This document shows, piece after piece, positions 34,547-48,027 of a stretch of 64,000 nucleotides of DNA (position 1 is the first letter of the stretch; every line of letters starts with the position of its first letter). The stretch spans positions 124,001-188,000 of the forward strand of contig JAMKCF010000088.1 in NCBI GenBank assembly GCA_023634235.1, read 5' to 3'. Source of the DNA: Pisaster brevispinus. Its lineage: Eukaryota; Echinodermata; Asteroidea; Forcipulatida; Asteriidae. Position numbers and translations under genes: made by a program. The notes beneath the pieces are model-generated. The model made no database searches. It saw nothing but the letters and a program-made list of their open reading frames with translations, and was not told where the DNA came from.

Positions 34547-35370
34547 CTCCAAACAAAAGAAGGCACACTAATATAACCATTTATCAAATGGCAAGATGTT
34601 TGAAAAATGAAGAGACGGCAAAACAGTGGCTTGTGAACAACTTTAAAGTAAAAATATTATGACATCTCTTAGGTTTTGAGATACTATACAACAAGAGCGT
34701 TATGAAAAAAAAGCACAACACTGCCTAGTGAATAATCAGAGAGTTGAACAATCATTCATCGTTAAGGACAGCACAACAATTGCTCATGAACATTGAAAGA
34801 GTTGAAAATCATAAGAGCACTGAAATTTTTGAGTGACTAGACAACATGAGCCTCAAGAAAAAATCAAAGACAGCACAACATTGACTATTTTGAGAGTGGA
34901 ACAATTTTGAAGGTGGTAAGTTATGAGGTACGGGACAACATAATGTTCAGAGAAAATGATGAGACGGCAAAAAATTGGCTTGTGAACCTTATAAAATTGG
35001 GATAGATCTCTTAGATTTTGAGGTACTACACAACAAAGGCACTGAAAAGAAACCTAAGACAGTACAACATTGGCTCATGAATAATTTGAGAGTTGAACAA
35101 TCATTAAGGTGTCAAGTTATAGGGGATTGGACAACAAGAGGTTTCTAGAAATTGAAGGGACCTCAAAACATTGATTAATGAGCAATTAAAAAGTTGAAAA
35201 TCAATGCACTGGGCTAAGCAACTCAGGAGAAACGACCAATATTAACAAAGCAAGTTATGAGAAACAGATTGACATGAGGTTCTGAGAAATTGAAGAGATT
35301 TCACAACATTCATTTGTGACAATTAAAGAGTTGATAAAGAACTTGGGAGAAATGACATTTTTCAACTTAC

Positions 35371-35482
35371 CTCAGAAAAGGAGTGAATGATGCATAGAAA
35401 TCCGAAACATGACACTCCAACTTGACCTTAATAGCAGCATCTCTTTGTTCTTGATGAATGCTTTCTTCAACCAGTGAATAAT
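35371..35482 (-). other. cassette C15, 112 nt, fully open
   Basis: Acceptor 'tttggttttgcag', donor 'gtaagttg'. Open throughout ('SLVEESIHQEQRDAA', then 'KVKLECHVSD'). Confidence 0.55.
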
Positions 35483-36395
35483 CTGCAAAACCAAATAAGA
35501 CACAATGTCATAAACACTTTTGCTTTGGCAAAATTTAAGAAGCAGTACAACACCGGTGTTTGAGTATTTTGAACATTGAAAACATCAGTTTGCCATATAG
35601 ACAACAAGAAATCCGAATACAGCACAGCATCAGCTCTGGAATACTTTGAGAGTCACAATTTTTGAAGGACTGGACAAGATATTTTAAGGAAATTGAAAAG
35701 ACTGCAAAACATCAGCTATTTAAAGTTTTAAAAATATGACTTGTAAGTTTCTACAAACAAAATAAGTTTTAATATTTTCGTAAACATTTTATCAATAGTA
35801 ATCACAAAGGAGGGAACAATTTGAGATTGTAAACAATTTGAGACTTGAAATATCATTAGATCAGCTCTGGAATGATTTGAGAAATGAATAATCATTAAGG
35901 TGACAAGCTATAAGGGACTGGACAAAAGGAGGTTCCAAGATATGAAAGAGACATCACGACATTGGCCCTTGATCAAATAAAGAATTGAAATATCATCACA
36001 TTGGTAAATTTTAAATATCTTTACACCTTTTGAAGGACTACACAAAAAAAGCCTTAAAAAACCCGAAGACAGCACAACATTGGCTTATAAATTTTTTTAG
36101 AGATGAACAATCATTTAGGTGGTAAGTTATGAGGGACAAGACACCAAGAAATTCAAAGAAAAGGATCAGATGGCACATCATTATCTCTTGACCAATTTCT
36201 CTAAATTTCTAAAATCTCTAAAATTTTGAGAGACTACGCAACAAAAGCCTTTAAAAAACTAAAGACAGCTTAACATTGACTTGTGAATAATTTGAGGGTT
36301 GAACAATCATTAAGGTGCAAAGTTATGAGGGACTGGACAATATGAGGCTATGGAGATTGAAGAGACGTCACAACAATGGCTCATCAAGATCTTTA

Positions 36396-39300
36396 GAATA
36401 CTAATTTTGGTTTTTACCCTACACCGATGTGTGTTAGCACTGTATACTCAGTACTTTCCCGAGTTCTGTGAAAAAAATCACAGGCATATTTAGCTCGGGT
36501 GAGATTCGAACCCACGACCTTTGCAATTCTAGAGCAGTGTCTTACCAACTAGACCACCGAGATTGCCCGGTACCTAGAGGCAGTTCGAATCCTATATTTT
36601 AGCAGCGGGTACCGCAACGATTTTAATAGATGTTAAATTTGCATCGGGGATAAAGAATACTAATTTTGGTTTTTACCCTACACCGATGTGTGTTAGCACT
36701 GTATACTCAGTACTTTCCCGAGTTCTGTGAAAAAAAATCACAGGCATATTTAGCTCGGGTGAGATTCGAACCCACGACCTTTGCAATTCTAGAGCAGTGT
36801 CTTACCAACTAGACCACCGAGATTGCCCGGTACCTAGAGGCAGTTCGAATCCTATATTTTAGCAGCGGGTACCGCAACGATTTTAATAGATGTTAAATTT
36901 GCATTGGGGATAAAGAATACTAATTTTGGTTTTTACCCTACACCGATGTGTGTTAGCACTGTATACTCAGTACTTTCCCGAGTTCTGTGAAAAAAAAAAT
37001 CACAGGCATATTTAGCTCGGGTGAGATTCGAACCCACGACCTTTGCAATTCTAGAGCAGTGTCTTACCAACTAGACCACCGAGATTGCCCGGTACCTAGA
37101 GGCAGTTCGAATCCTATATTTTAGCAGCGGGTACCGCAACGATTTTAATAGATGTTAAATTTGCATCGGGGATAAAGAATACTAATTTTGGTTTTTACCC
37201 TACACCGATGTGTGTTAGCACTGTATACTCAGTACTTTCCCGAGTTCTGTGAAAAAAATCACAGGCATATTTAGCTCGGGTGAGATTCGAACCCACGACC
37301 TTTGCAATTCTAGAGCAGTGTCTTACCAACTAGACCACCGAGATTGCCCGGTACCTAGAGGCAGTTCGAATCCTATATTTTAGCAGCGGGTACCGCAACG
37401 ATTTTAATAGATGTTAAATTTGCATCGGGGATAAAGAATACTAATTTTGGTTTTTACCCTACACCGATGTGTGTTAGCACTGTATACTCAGTACTTTCCC
37501 GAGTTCTGTGAAAAAAAATCACAGGCATATTTAGCTCGGGTGAGATTCGAACCCACGACCTTTGCAATTCTAGAGCAGTGTCTTACCAACTAGACCACCG
37601 AGATTGCCCGGTACCTAGAGGCAGTTCGAATCCTATATTTTAGCAGCGGGTACCGCAACGATTTTAATAGATGTTAAATTTGCATCGGGGATAAAGAATA
37701 CTAATTTTGGTTTTTACCCTACACCGATGTGTGTTAGCACTGTATACTCAGTACTTTCCCGAGTTCTGTGAAAAAAATCACAGGCATATTTAGCTCGGGT
37801 GAGATTCGAACCCACGACCTTTGCAATTCTAGAGCAGTGTCTTACCAACTAGACCACCGAGATTGCCCGGTACCTAGAGGCAGTTCGAATCCTATATTTT
37901 AGCAGCGGGTACCACAACGATTTTAATAGATGTTAAATTTGCATCGGGGATAAAGAATACTAATTTTGGTTTTTACCCTACACCGATGTGTGTTAGCACT
38001 GTATACTCAGTACTTTCCCGAGTTCTGTGAAAAAAAATCACAGGCATATTTAGCTCGGGTGAGATTCGAACCCACGACCTTTGCAATTCTAGAGCAGTGT
38101 CTTACCAACTAGACCACCGAGATTGCCCGGTACCTAGAGGCAGTTCGAATCCTATATTTTAGCAGCGGGTACCGCAACGATTTTAATAGATGTTAAATTT
38201 GCATCGGGGATAAAGAATACTAATTTTGGTTTTTACCCTACACCGATGTGTGTTAGCACTGTATACTCAGTACTTTCCCGAGTTCTGTGAAAAAAAAATC
38301 ACAGGTATATTTAGCTCGGGTGAGATTCGAACCCACGACCTTTGCAATTCTAGAGCAGTGTCTTACCAACTAGACCACCGAGATTGCCCGGTACCTAGAG
38401 GCAGTTCGAATCCTATATTTTAGCAGCGGGTACCGCAACGATTTTAATAGATGTTAAATTTGCATCGGGGATAAAGAATACTAATTTTGGTTTTTACCCT
38501 ACACCGATGTGTGTTAGCACTGTATACTCAGTACTTTCCCGAGTTCTGTGAAAAAAATCACAGGCATATTTAGCTCGGGTGAGATTCGAACCCACGACCT
38601 TTGCAATTCTAGAGCAGTGTCTTACCAACTAGACCACCGAGATTGCCCGGTACCTAGAGGCAGTTCGAATCCTATATTTTAGCAGCGGGTACCGCAACGA
38701 TTTTAATAGATGTTAAATTTGCATCGGGGATAAAGAATACTAATTTTGGTTTTTACCCTACACCGATGTGTGTTAGCACTGTATACTCAGTACTTTCCCG
38801 AGTTCTGTGAAAAAAATCACAGGCATATTTAGCTCGGGTGAGATTCGAACCCACGACCTTTGCAATTCTAGAGCAGTGTCTTACCAACTAGACCACCGAG
38901 ATTGCCCGGTACCTAGAGGCAGTTCGAATCCTATATTTTAGCAGCGGGTACCGCAACGATTTTAATAGATGTTAAATTTGCATCGGGGATAAAGAATACT
39001 AATTTTGGTTTTTACCCTACACCGATGTGTGTTAGCACTGTATACTCAGTACTTTCCCGAGTTCTGTGAAAAAAAATCACAGGCATATTTAGCTCGGGTG
39101 AGATTCGAACCCACGACCTTTGCAATTCTAGAGCAGTGTCTTACCAACTAGACCACCGAGATTGCCCGGTACCTAGAGGCAGTTCGAATCCTATATTTTA
39201 GCAGCGGGTACCGCAACGATTTTAATAGATGTTAAATTTGCATCGGGGATAAAGAATACTAATTTTGGTTTTTACCCTACACCGATGTGTGTTAGCACTG

Positions 39301-40430
39301 TATACTCAGTACTTTCCCGAGTTCTGTGAAAAAAAAAATCACAGGCATATTTAGCTCGGGTGAGATTCGAACCCACGACCTTTGCAATTCTAGAGCAGTG
39401 TCTTACCAACTAGACCACCGAGATTGCCCGGTACCTAGAGGCAGTTCGAATCCTATATTTTAGCAGCGGGTACCGCAACGATTTTAATAGATGTTAAATT
39501 TGCATCGGGGATAAAGAATACTAATTTTGGTTTTTACCCTACACCGATGTGTGTTAGCACTGTATACTCAGTACTTTCCCGAGTTCTGTGAAAAAAAATC
39601 ACAGGCATATTTAGCTCGGGTGAGATTCGAACCCACGACCTTTGCAATTCTAGAGCAGTGTCTTACCAACTAGACCACCGAGATTGCCCGGTACCTAGAG
39701 GCAGTTCGAATCCTATATTTTAGCAGCGGGTACCGCAATGATTTTAATAGATGTTAAATTTGCATCGGGGATAAAGAATACTAATTTTGGTTTTTACCCT
39801 ACACCGATGTGTGTTAGCACTGTATACTCAGTACTTTCCCGAGTTCTGTGAAAAAAATCACAGGCATATTTAGCTCGGGTGAGATTCGAACCCACGACCT
39901 TTGCAATTCTAGAGCAGTGTCTTACCAACTAGACCACCGAGATTGCCCGGTACCTAGAGGCAGTTCGAATCCTATATTTTAGCAGCGGGTACCGCAACGA
40001 TTTTAATAGATGTTAAATTTGCATCGGGGATAAAGAATACTAATTTTGGTTTTTACCCTACACCGATGTGTGTAAGCACTGTATACTCAGTACTTTCCCG
40101 AGTTCTGTGCCTCTAGGTACCGGGCAATCTCGGTGGTCTAGTTGGTAAGACACTGCTCTAGAATTGCAAAGGTCGTGGGTTCGAATCTCACCCGAGCTAA
40201 ATATGCCTGTGATTTTTTTTTCACAGAACTCGGGAAAGTACTGAGTATACAGTGCTAACACACATCGGTGTAGGGTAAAAACCAAAATTAGTATTCTTTA
40301 TCCCCGATGCAAATTTAACATCTATTAAAATCGTTGCGGTACCCGCTGCTAAAATATAGGATTCGAACTGCCTCTAGGTACCGGGCAATCTCGGTGGTCT
40401 AGTTGGTAAGACACTGCTCTAGAATTGCAA
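36396..40430 (-). repeat. tandem array of 260-bp tRNA-SINE units, 14 direct plus inverted end
   Basis: About 14 head-to-tail units of 258-262 bp. They differ mainly in the length of one A-run and a few single bases, so amplification is recent. A partial fifteenth unit breaks at 40108/40109 and is followed by about 1.2 units in opposite orientation. Each direct unit holds a 72-nt tRNA-like segment on the minus strand (first at 36492-36563): D-arm GTCTAGTTGGTAAGAC, T-arm GTGGGTTCGAATCTCAC, six of seven acceptor pairs. The A box fits 11 of 12 and the B box 10 of 11 consensus positions. The anticodon stem has mismatches, so it is tRNA-derived, not a tRNA. The unit also carries 'gcagttcgaatcc', a second B-box-like string on the opposite strand. 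Confidence 0.9.
40127..40198 (+). repeat. tRNA-like segment in the inverted SINE unit
   Basis: The same 72-nt segment in plus orientation, clearest for reading the fold: acceptor ATCTCGG with CCGAGCT (one mismatch), then D, anticodon-like and T arms. A second inverted copy starts at 40389 and is cut off at 40430. Confidence 0.7.
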
Positions 40431-40839
40431 ATATATAGAGTTGAAATATATTCACATCATTTTTTTTTAGGGCAACAGAAGCGTCAAAGAAAACCTAAGA
40501 CTCAAAACCATCTCCTTGTGATTAGTTTGAAAGTCCAATAATCATTTAGGTGGCAACTTATAAAGGATAGGACAATATGAGATTCAGAGAAGTGATAAGA
40601 CGGCACAACTTTCACTTATTAAATCTCTTATTAAAAAAAAAACAAAGGCTGAACAACATCAGCGTGAAAATATTTTTAGAGTTAAACAATCATTAAGATG
40701 CAAATTTAGGAGGGACAGGACAGCATGAGGTTTTGAAAAAGAAAAGAGGTGTCACAACAATGTTTCGTGAGCAATTAAAGAGATGTAAATCATTGTGCAG
40801 GGTTTCAGATCTATGGAGAAACAACATATTTTAACATAC

Positions 40840-40905
40840 CTCGGAACAGGAGGGAGCGATGCACAGCAATTCAAAACATGACATACAAAGTTGACCCCCC
40901 CAAAA
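40840..40905 (-). other. truncated cassette C16 (3' part)
   Basis: Donor 'gtatgtta' with about 65 nt of cassette. Paralogue of C21. Confidence 0.4.
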
Positions 40906-41558
40906 AAGCGTGAATAATTTGTTAAAAATAAGTTAAACAATTAATTAAGTGGCAAGTTTTGAGGGACAGGAAATTACAAGGCTCAGAGAAAATGATGAGA
41001 CGGCAAAAGATTGGGGAGTGAACATATTAGGAGTCGAAGGTCATTAGATCTATAACATTTTGAGAGTCATATAATCATAGCCTAAAAGAAAACCCAAAAT
41101 AGCACAAAAACGACTTGTGATTTGAACATTAATCAAGGTGCTAAGTTCGAGGGACTGGACAACGTGGAGTTTCGAGAAATTGAAGAGATGGCACATTATT
41201 GTCGCGCATGATATTAAAGAGATGAAAATCAATGCATAGGGCTTCAAATTCAGAAAAATGATTAGACGGCACATCATTAGCTCATGAACAAATCAAGGGT
41301 TGAAATGTCATTACATCACTTAGATTTTGAAGAAATAAACAACAAGAGATTTAAAAAAACAAAGGCAGCTCAACATCAGATTGTGTATAATTTGAGAGTT
41401 GGCCATTCATTATGATGCCAAGTTTTGAGGGGCTGGACAACATGGGGTTTCGAGAAACTGAAGAGACGGCACATTTTTTTTTTGGCATACAATTTAGGAG
41501 TAAAAAATCATTGGGCGGGGATAAAAAACTAAGAAGAAATGTCAATTTTCAAACATAC

Positions 41559-41686
41559 CTTAGTCAAGGAGAGAGAGATGCACAGCCATCCAAAAAGTGA
41601 CATTTCCAGTTGACCTTGATAGGAACATCTCTGATGAAAGAAGCTCTGTCCATGATGGATACTTATCTTTTGATTCAGTGAATAAT
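41559..41686 (-). other. cassette C17, 128 nt
   Basis: Acceptor 'tttagtttgcag', donor 'gtatgttt'. Paralogue of C22; both carry an extra base near the start, so the frame differs from C1. Confidence 0.5.
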
Positions 41687-42311
41687 CTGCAAACTAAATA
41701 AGACACTATCATAAACAATTATCAAATGTCATCCTGCTTGGAGAAAAGTGAAAGTCGGCACAACACTGGCTGTTTTACAAATCAAAAGTTGAACGACATT
41801 TTATCACTTAAATTTTGAGAGACTAGACATCAGGAACCTCAAAGAAAACCAAAGACAGCTCATGAAGAGTTTGCAATCGTTTAAGAGGCAAATTATGAGG
41901 GACAGAACGACATACGGTCAAATGAAAACGATGATACAGTACAACATCGGCTTGTGAATAATTATAGAGTTGAAAAATCATTTAGGTGCTTATTTTTGAG
42001 ACAGTGGACAACATAAGGTTGATAAAAATTAAAGAGACGTCACAGCATTGGCCCTTGATCAATTTAGGATCCGAAACATCAACACAATGGTTAATTTTTA
42101 AAGGACTCCACAACAGGAGCCCTGAAAAAAAGGACGACATCAGATCCGGAACAATTTGAAAGTTCAACAATCATTTAGTGGCAGGACAAAATAAACTCAT
42201 ATAAAATGACACAACACATTGGCTCAAGAACAATTTTAGAGTTGAAATATCATTTTATCTCAAAGATGATAAGAGACTACACAACAGGGGACTTAAAAAA
42301 CCTCAAAGACA

Positions 42312-42382
42312 CACGATAGAAGCATATTCTGATGAAAGAAGCTTTGTCCATAGTGGATACTTCTCTTGAATCAGTGAATAAT
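42312..42382 (-). other. truncated cassette C18 (5' half)
   Basis: Acceptor 'tttgtttgcag' and about 70 nt; same truncation point as 27990-28059 and 46541-46612, so one event was copied with its surroundings. Confidence 0.45.
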
Positions 42383-42826
42383 CTGCAAACAAATCTAGAG
42401 ACTGCACAACATTGCTTCATTAAAAATTTAAGAGTTGATAAATCATTAGAGCGTTTCCATTTTGAAGGACTAGACAACATGAGCCTCAAAGAAAACCAAA
42501 GATATCACAACATCTGCTTGTGAAATGAAACGAGACGGCACAAGATTGGCTCTTGAACAATTTAAGAATTGAAATATCATCACATGGATTAATTTTTGAG
42601 GACTTGACAACAAGAGCCTCAAAGAAGACCAAAGACAGAGAAACTTCAGATCATGTAGAATTTGAAAGTTTAATAATCATTTAGGTGCCAAGTTATGAGA
42701 GACTGGACAACATGAGATTTCCAGAAATTTAACAGAGCTCACAGCATTGATAGATAAACAATTAAAGAGCTGAAAATCATTGTGCAGAGAAAAACAATTA
42801 AGAAGAAATGACATTTTTCAACATAC

Positions 42827-42925
42827 CTTTGAAAAGGAGGGAGCGATGCACAGCCAATCAAAACACGACATTCCAAGTTGGACAGATAGAAGCATTTTCT
42901 GATGAGAGAAGCTTTGTCATCAAGC
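42827..42925 (-). other. truncated cassette C19 (3' part)
   Basis: Donor 'gtatgttg'; the acceptor end is lost into monomer sequence. Confidence 0.45.
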
Positions 42926-43552
42926 TTGAATAAAAATGAAGAGACAGCACAGCAGTAGCTCATGAACATTTAATAAGTTGAAAATCATCAGAGCACTTAA
43001 AAGTTTGAGGGACTACGCAACATGAGCCTCAAGAAAACCTAAAGACAGCACAACATCGACTCATGAAAATTTGGGAGTGAAACAATTTTGAAGGTGGGAA
43101 GTTTTAAAGTACGAGACAACATAATGTTCAGAGAAAATGATGAGACGGCAAAATATTGGCTTGTGAACATTATAAAATTGAGATAGATCTCTTACATTTT
43201 GAGGTACTATACAACAAGGGCACTGAAAAAAAAACCTAAGACAGTACAACATTGGCTCATGATTAAATTGAGAGTTGAACAATCATTAAGGTGTCAAGTT
43301 ATAGGGGATTGGACAACAAGAGGTTTCTAGAAATTGAAGGGACCTCAAAACATTGATTAATGAGCAATTAAAAAGTTGAAAATCAATGCACTGGGCTAAG
43401 CAACTCAGGAGAAACAACCAATATTAACAAAGCAAGTTATGAGAAACAGATTGACATGAGGTTCTGAGAAATTGAAGAGATTTCACAACATTCATTTGTG
43501 ACAATTAAAGAGTTGATAAAGAACTTGGGAGAAATGACATTTTTCAACTTAC

Positions 43553-43679
43553 CTCAGAAAAGGAGTGAGTGAAGCACAGCAATCCCAAACATGACACTCC
43601 AACTTGACCTTGATAGAAGCATCTCCTGATGAATGAAGTCTTTGCTCATGATGAATGCTCTCTTCCACCAGTGAATAAT
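43553..43679 (-). other. cassette C20, 127 nt, fully open
   Basis: Acceptor 'tttggttttgcag', donor 'gtaagttg'. Open throughout ('SLVEESIHHEQRLHSSGDAS', then 'KVKLECHVWD', ending 'CASLTPFLR'). It combines the start of C1 with the full length of C12. Confidence 0.55.
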
Positions 43680-45154
43680 CTGCAAAACCAAATAAGACAC
43701 ACTGTCACAAACACTTTAATGTAAAAATGTGTTTGGGCAAAATTTAAGAAGCAGTACAACACCGGTGTATGAGTATTTAGAACATTGAAAACATTAGTTT
43801 GCCAAATAAACAACAATATCCGAATACAGCACAGCATCAGCTCTGGAATACTTTGAGAGCTGATAATTCTTAGAGTCACAATTTTTGAAGGACTGGACAA
43901 GATATTTTAGGGAAATTGAAAAGACTGCACAACATCAGCTATTTAAAGTTAAAAACATATGACTTGTAAATTTCTGCAAACAAAATAAGTTTTAATATAT
44001 TCGTAAACATTTTATCAATAGTAATCACAAAGGAGGGAACAATTTGAGATTGTAAACAATTTGAGATTGTAAACAATTTGAGATTGTAAACAATTTGTGA
44101 TTTGAAATATCATTAGATTGCTATTATTTGGGAGACTAGACAACATGAGTCTCACTGTCAACCAAAAACAGCACAAGATCAGCTCTTGAATGATTTGAGA
44201 GTTGAACAATCATTAAGGTGACAAGCTATGAGGGACTGGACAACAGGAGGTTCCAAGAAATGGAAGAGACGTCATGACATTGGCCCTTAATCAAATAAAG
44301 AGTTGAAATATCATCACACTGGTTAATTAAAAAAATCTTTACACCTCTTAGATTTTGAGGGAGTACACAAAAAGAGCCTTAAAAAAACCAAAAGACAGCC
44401 TAACATTGGCTTAAACAAAAATTAAGAGATGAACAATCATTTAGGTGGCAAGTTATGAGGGACAGGACACCAAGAAATTAAAAGAATTGATGAGATGGCA
44501 CATCATTATCTCTCGATCAGTTTAAGAGTTGAAATATCATCACATCTCTAAAATTTTTAGAGACTACATAATAAAAGCCTTTATAAAATTAAAGACAGCT
44601 TAACATTGACTTGTGAATAATTTGAGGGTTGAACAATCATTAAGGTGCAAAGTTATGAGGGACTGGACAATATGAGGCTATGGAGATTGAAGAGATGTCA
44701 CAACAATGGCTCTTCAACATCTTTAGAGTTGAAATATATTCACATCGGTTTATTTTTGAGGGCAACAAAAGCGTCAAAGAAAACCTAACACAGTAACCAT
44801 CCTCTTGTGATTAGTTTGAAAGTTCAATAATCATTAAGGTGGCAACTTATAAAGGATAGGACAACATAATATTCAGAGAAGTGATGAGACAGCACAACTT
44901 TCGCTAGTGAACAATATTAGAGGTGAAATAGCATTACATCTCTTATTAACAAAAAAACAAAGGCTGAACAACATTGGCGTGTGAATATTTTTAGAGCTAA
45001 ACAATCATTAAGCTGCAAATTTAGGAGGGACAGGACAGCATGAGGTTTCGAAAACTAAAAGAGATGTCACAACAATGTTTCGTGAGCAATTAAAGAGATG
45101 TAAATCATTGTGCAGGGTTTCAGAACTACGGAGAAACAACATATTTCATTATAC

Positions 45155-45215
45155 CTCGGAAAAGGTGGGAGCGATGCAAAGCAATTCAAAACATGACATT
45201 ACAAGTTGACCAAGA
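45155..45215 (-). other. truncated cassette C21 (3' part)
   Basis: Donor 'gtataatg' and about 60 nt of cassette; paralogue of C16. Confidence 0.4.
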
Positions 45216-45867
45216 TAGAAGCGGAATAATTTGTTCAAGATAAGTTGAACAATCAATTTAAGTGGCAAGTCAAAAGTCATTAGATCTGTAAGATTTTGAG
45301 GGATCACATAATCATAGCCAAAAAGGAAACCCAAAATAGCACAAAAACGGCTAGTGAGTAAATTAAGATTTGAACACTAATCAAGGTGCTAAGTTTGAGG
45401 GACTGGACAACATGGAGTTTCGAGAAACTTAAGAGATGGCACATCACTGTTCGCAGACAATTATAAAGATAAAAATAATTGCATAGGGCTTCACAACCAA
45501 GCAGAAATGACCATCATTACAATGGCAAGATCTGAGGGACAGGAAAACATAAAGTTCACAAAAAATGATGAGACGGCACATCATTAGCTCATGAACAAAT
45601 CATGAGTTGAAATGTCCTTACATCACTCAGATTTTGAAAGAATAAACAACAAGAGATTTAAAAAAACAAAGGCAGCACAACATCAGATTGTGTATAATTT
45701 AGAGTTGGCCATTAATTAAGGTTTTTTTTATGAGGTTATGAGGGACTGAACACCATGTGGTTTCGAGAAACTAAAGAGACAGCACATTATTGTTTCGCAT
45801 AAAATTTAAGAGTTGAAAATCATTGTGTGGGGATAAAAAACTAAGAAATGTCAACTTTCAAACATAC

Positions 45868-45995
45868 CTTAAAAAAGGAGGGAGAGATGCATAGCCATCC
45901 AAAAAGTGACATTTCCAGTTGACCTTGATAGGAACATCTCTGATGAAAGAAGCTCTGTCCATGATGGATACTTATCTTTTGATTCAGTGAATAAT
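45868..45995 (-). other. cassette C22, 128 nt
   Basis: Paralogue of C17. Open throughout in one frame, but that frame is shifted against C1 after the first codons, so openness is not conserved protein sequence. Confidence 0.5.
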
Positions 45996-46540
45996 CTGCA
46001 AACTAAATAAGACACTATCATAAACAATTATCAAATGTCATCATGCTTGGAGAAAAGGGAGAGTCAGCACAACACTGGCTGTTATACAAACCAACAGTTA
46101 GACATCATTATATCGCTTAAATTTTGAGAGACTAGACATCAGGGACCACAAAGAAAACCAAAGACAGCTCATGAATACTTTGCAAGTCCAACAACCATTT
46201 AAGTGGCAAATTATGAAGGACAGGACAACATAAGGTTGATAGAAATTGAAGAGACATCACAACATTGGCCCTTGATCAATTTAGGATCTGAAATATCAAC
46301 ACATTGGTTAATTTTTAAAGGACTCGACAACAGGAACCCTGAAAACAGCACAACATCGGATCAGGAACAATTTGAAAGTTCAACAATCGTTTAGTGGCAA
46401 GTCATTTGGTACAGGACAAAATAAACTCATATAAAACTGCACAACACATTGGCTCAAGAACAATTTTAGAGTTGAAATATCATTACATCTCTAAGATTAT
46501 AAGAGACTACACAACAAGAGCCTTAAAAAAACCTCAACGA

Positions 46541-46612
46541 CCAAGATAGAAGCATCTTCTGATGAAAGAAGCTTGGTCCATAGTGGATACTTCTCTTGAA
46601 TCAGTGAATAAT
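46541..46612 (-). other. truncated cassette C23 (5' half)
   Basis: Acceptor 'tttatttgcag' and about 70 nt; paralogue of 27990-28059. Confidence 0.45.
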
Positions 46613-47782
46613 CTGCAAATAAAAATGCTGCTGTATACTTTTCATAAAATATCATCATGCTCGAAGAAAATGAAGAGACGGCACAACATTGCTCCATAAA
46701 AAATGTAAGAGTTGAAAAATCATAAGAGCGTTTCCATTTTGAGGGACTAGACAACATGAGCCTCAAAGAACATCTGCTTGTGAAAAATTTGAGAGTGGAA
46801 CTATTTTGAAGGTGGCAAGTTATGATAGACTGAGGTTCAGAAAAAATGAAATGAGACGGCACAAGATTGGCTCATGAACAATTTAAGAGTTGAAGTATCA
46901 TCATATGGATTCATTTTTAAGGACTTGACAACAAGAGCCTCAAAGAAAACCAAAGACAGAGAAACTTCAGATCATGTATAATTTGAAAGCTCAATAATCA
47001 TTTAGGTGCCAAGTTATGAGAGACTGGAAAACATAAGGTTTCCAGAAGTTGAACAACGGTAACAAAATTGATTCATGAACAATTAAAGAGTTGAAAATCA
47101 ATGCACAGGGCTAGAAAACTGAGGAGAAATGACCATTATTATGATGGCAAGTTATGAGGGACAGGAAAACATGAGGTTCAAAGAAAATGATGAGACGACA
47201 CATCATTGCCTCGTAAACAAATTAAGAGTTGAAATGTCATTACATCTCAAAGATTTTGAGGGACTACCAAATAAGAGCCTAAAAGAAAACAAAGACAGGA
47301 CATTGAATTAAAAATAACAAACAAAATAACACGCATACTTGTAAACATTTTATCAATCGTCATCATGCGAGGGGAGACACAAGAAACAGTACAACATCGC
47401 CACGTGAAGAATGTAAGATTTGAAATATCATCAGATTGCTATTTTTTGAGGGACTATACAAACCAAAGACGACACAACATTGGCTTGTGAATAATTTGTC
47501 CGACAAATCATTACATCGGTTAAATTTTGATGGACTCAACAATACAAACCTAAAAAAAACTTTTTAAAAAAGTTCACCTTTGGATTGTGAATAATTTGAG
47601 AGTTGAACAATCATGAAGTTAATGAGGGACAAGTTATGAAGCAAGTTATGAGGGACTGGACGAAATGAGGTTCAGAGGAAATGAAGACATGCTGCAACAT
47701 TATTTATCATATCAAGTAATAAACCGCATAGGAAACTGACTTGGTAAATTTTTAATAATTTGTGTTTAAACAAAGAAAAATT

Positions 47783-47848
47783 TACAGGAGTGGGACTTGA
47801 ACCAAAGACCTCTGGATTAACGTGCCGATGCTCTACCAACTGAGCAAC
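47783..47848 (-). repeat. tRNA-Asn-like relic, second copy
   Basis: Matches 29294-29359 with one clear change in the anticodon arm. The surrounding 200 bp also match, so it was copied with its neighbourhood. Confidence 0.6.
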
Positions 47849-47930
47849 ATTTTTTTTGTGAACAATTAAAGAATTTAAAATCATTGTGTAGGGTTACAGA
47901 ACTAAGGAGAAATGAAATTTGTCAACAAAC

Positions 47931-48027
47931 TTCAGAAAAGGAGGGAGCCAAGGATAGCCATCCAAAAACATGACATTCCAAATTGACCTAGATAGAAGCA
48001 TCTTCTTCTCTTGAATCAGTGAACAAT
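47931..48027 (-). other. cassette C24, 97 nt, internal deletion
   Basis: Paralogue of C7 lacking about 31 nt in the middle. Acceptor 'tttttgtgcag' kept, donor 'gtttgttg' kept. Confidence 0.45.

Larger units (their letters stand above)
21140..36395 (-). repeat. diverged ~100-bp tandem monomer field hosting the cassettes
   Basis: On the minus strand two related monomer types alternate. One begins 'gttcaactctcaaattattc', followed by 'acaagccaatgttgtgctgt' and a 'tttggttttctttgaggctc' block. The other has the same start followed by 'ctcatcattttctctgaacc' and 'ataacttgccacct'. Pairs form roughly 200-bp units. Divergence is high and indels are frequent, so no long frame survives. The field continues at 40431-48155, 49787-50119, 52397-56541 and 58220-58610 around inserted elements. 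Confidence 0.85.

Noticed and set aside
38226..38423. 65-codon frame (also at 40058-40285 on minus) as a gene
   Set aside because: Reads through the SINE unit and appears only in units whose A-run length keeps the frame open.
36396..40430. Array of similar units with spacers as a CRISPR array, or a tRNA gene cluster
   Set aside because: Units are 260 bp and identical throughout, with no variable spacers. The tRNA-like part has a mismatched anticodon stem and an imperfect acceptor, as in SINEs.
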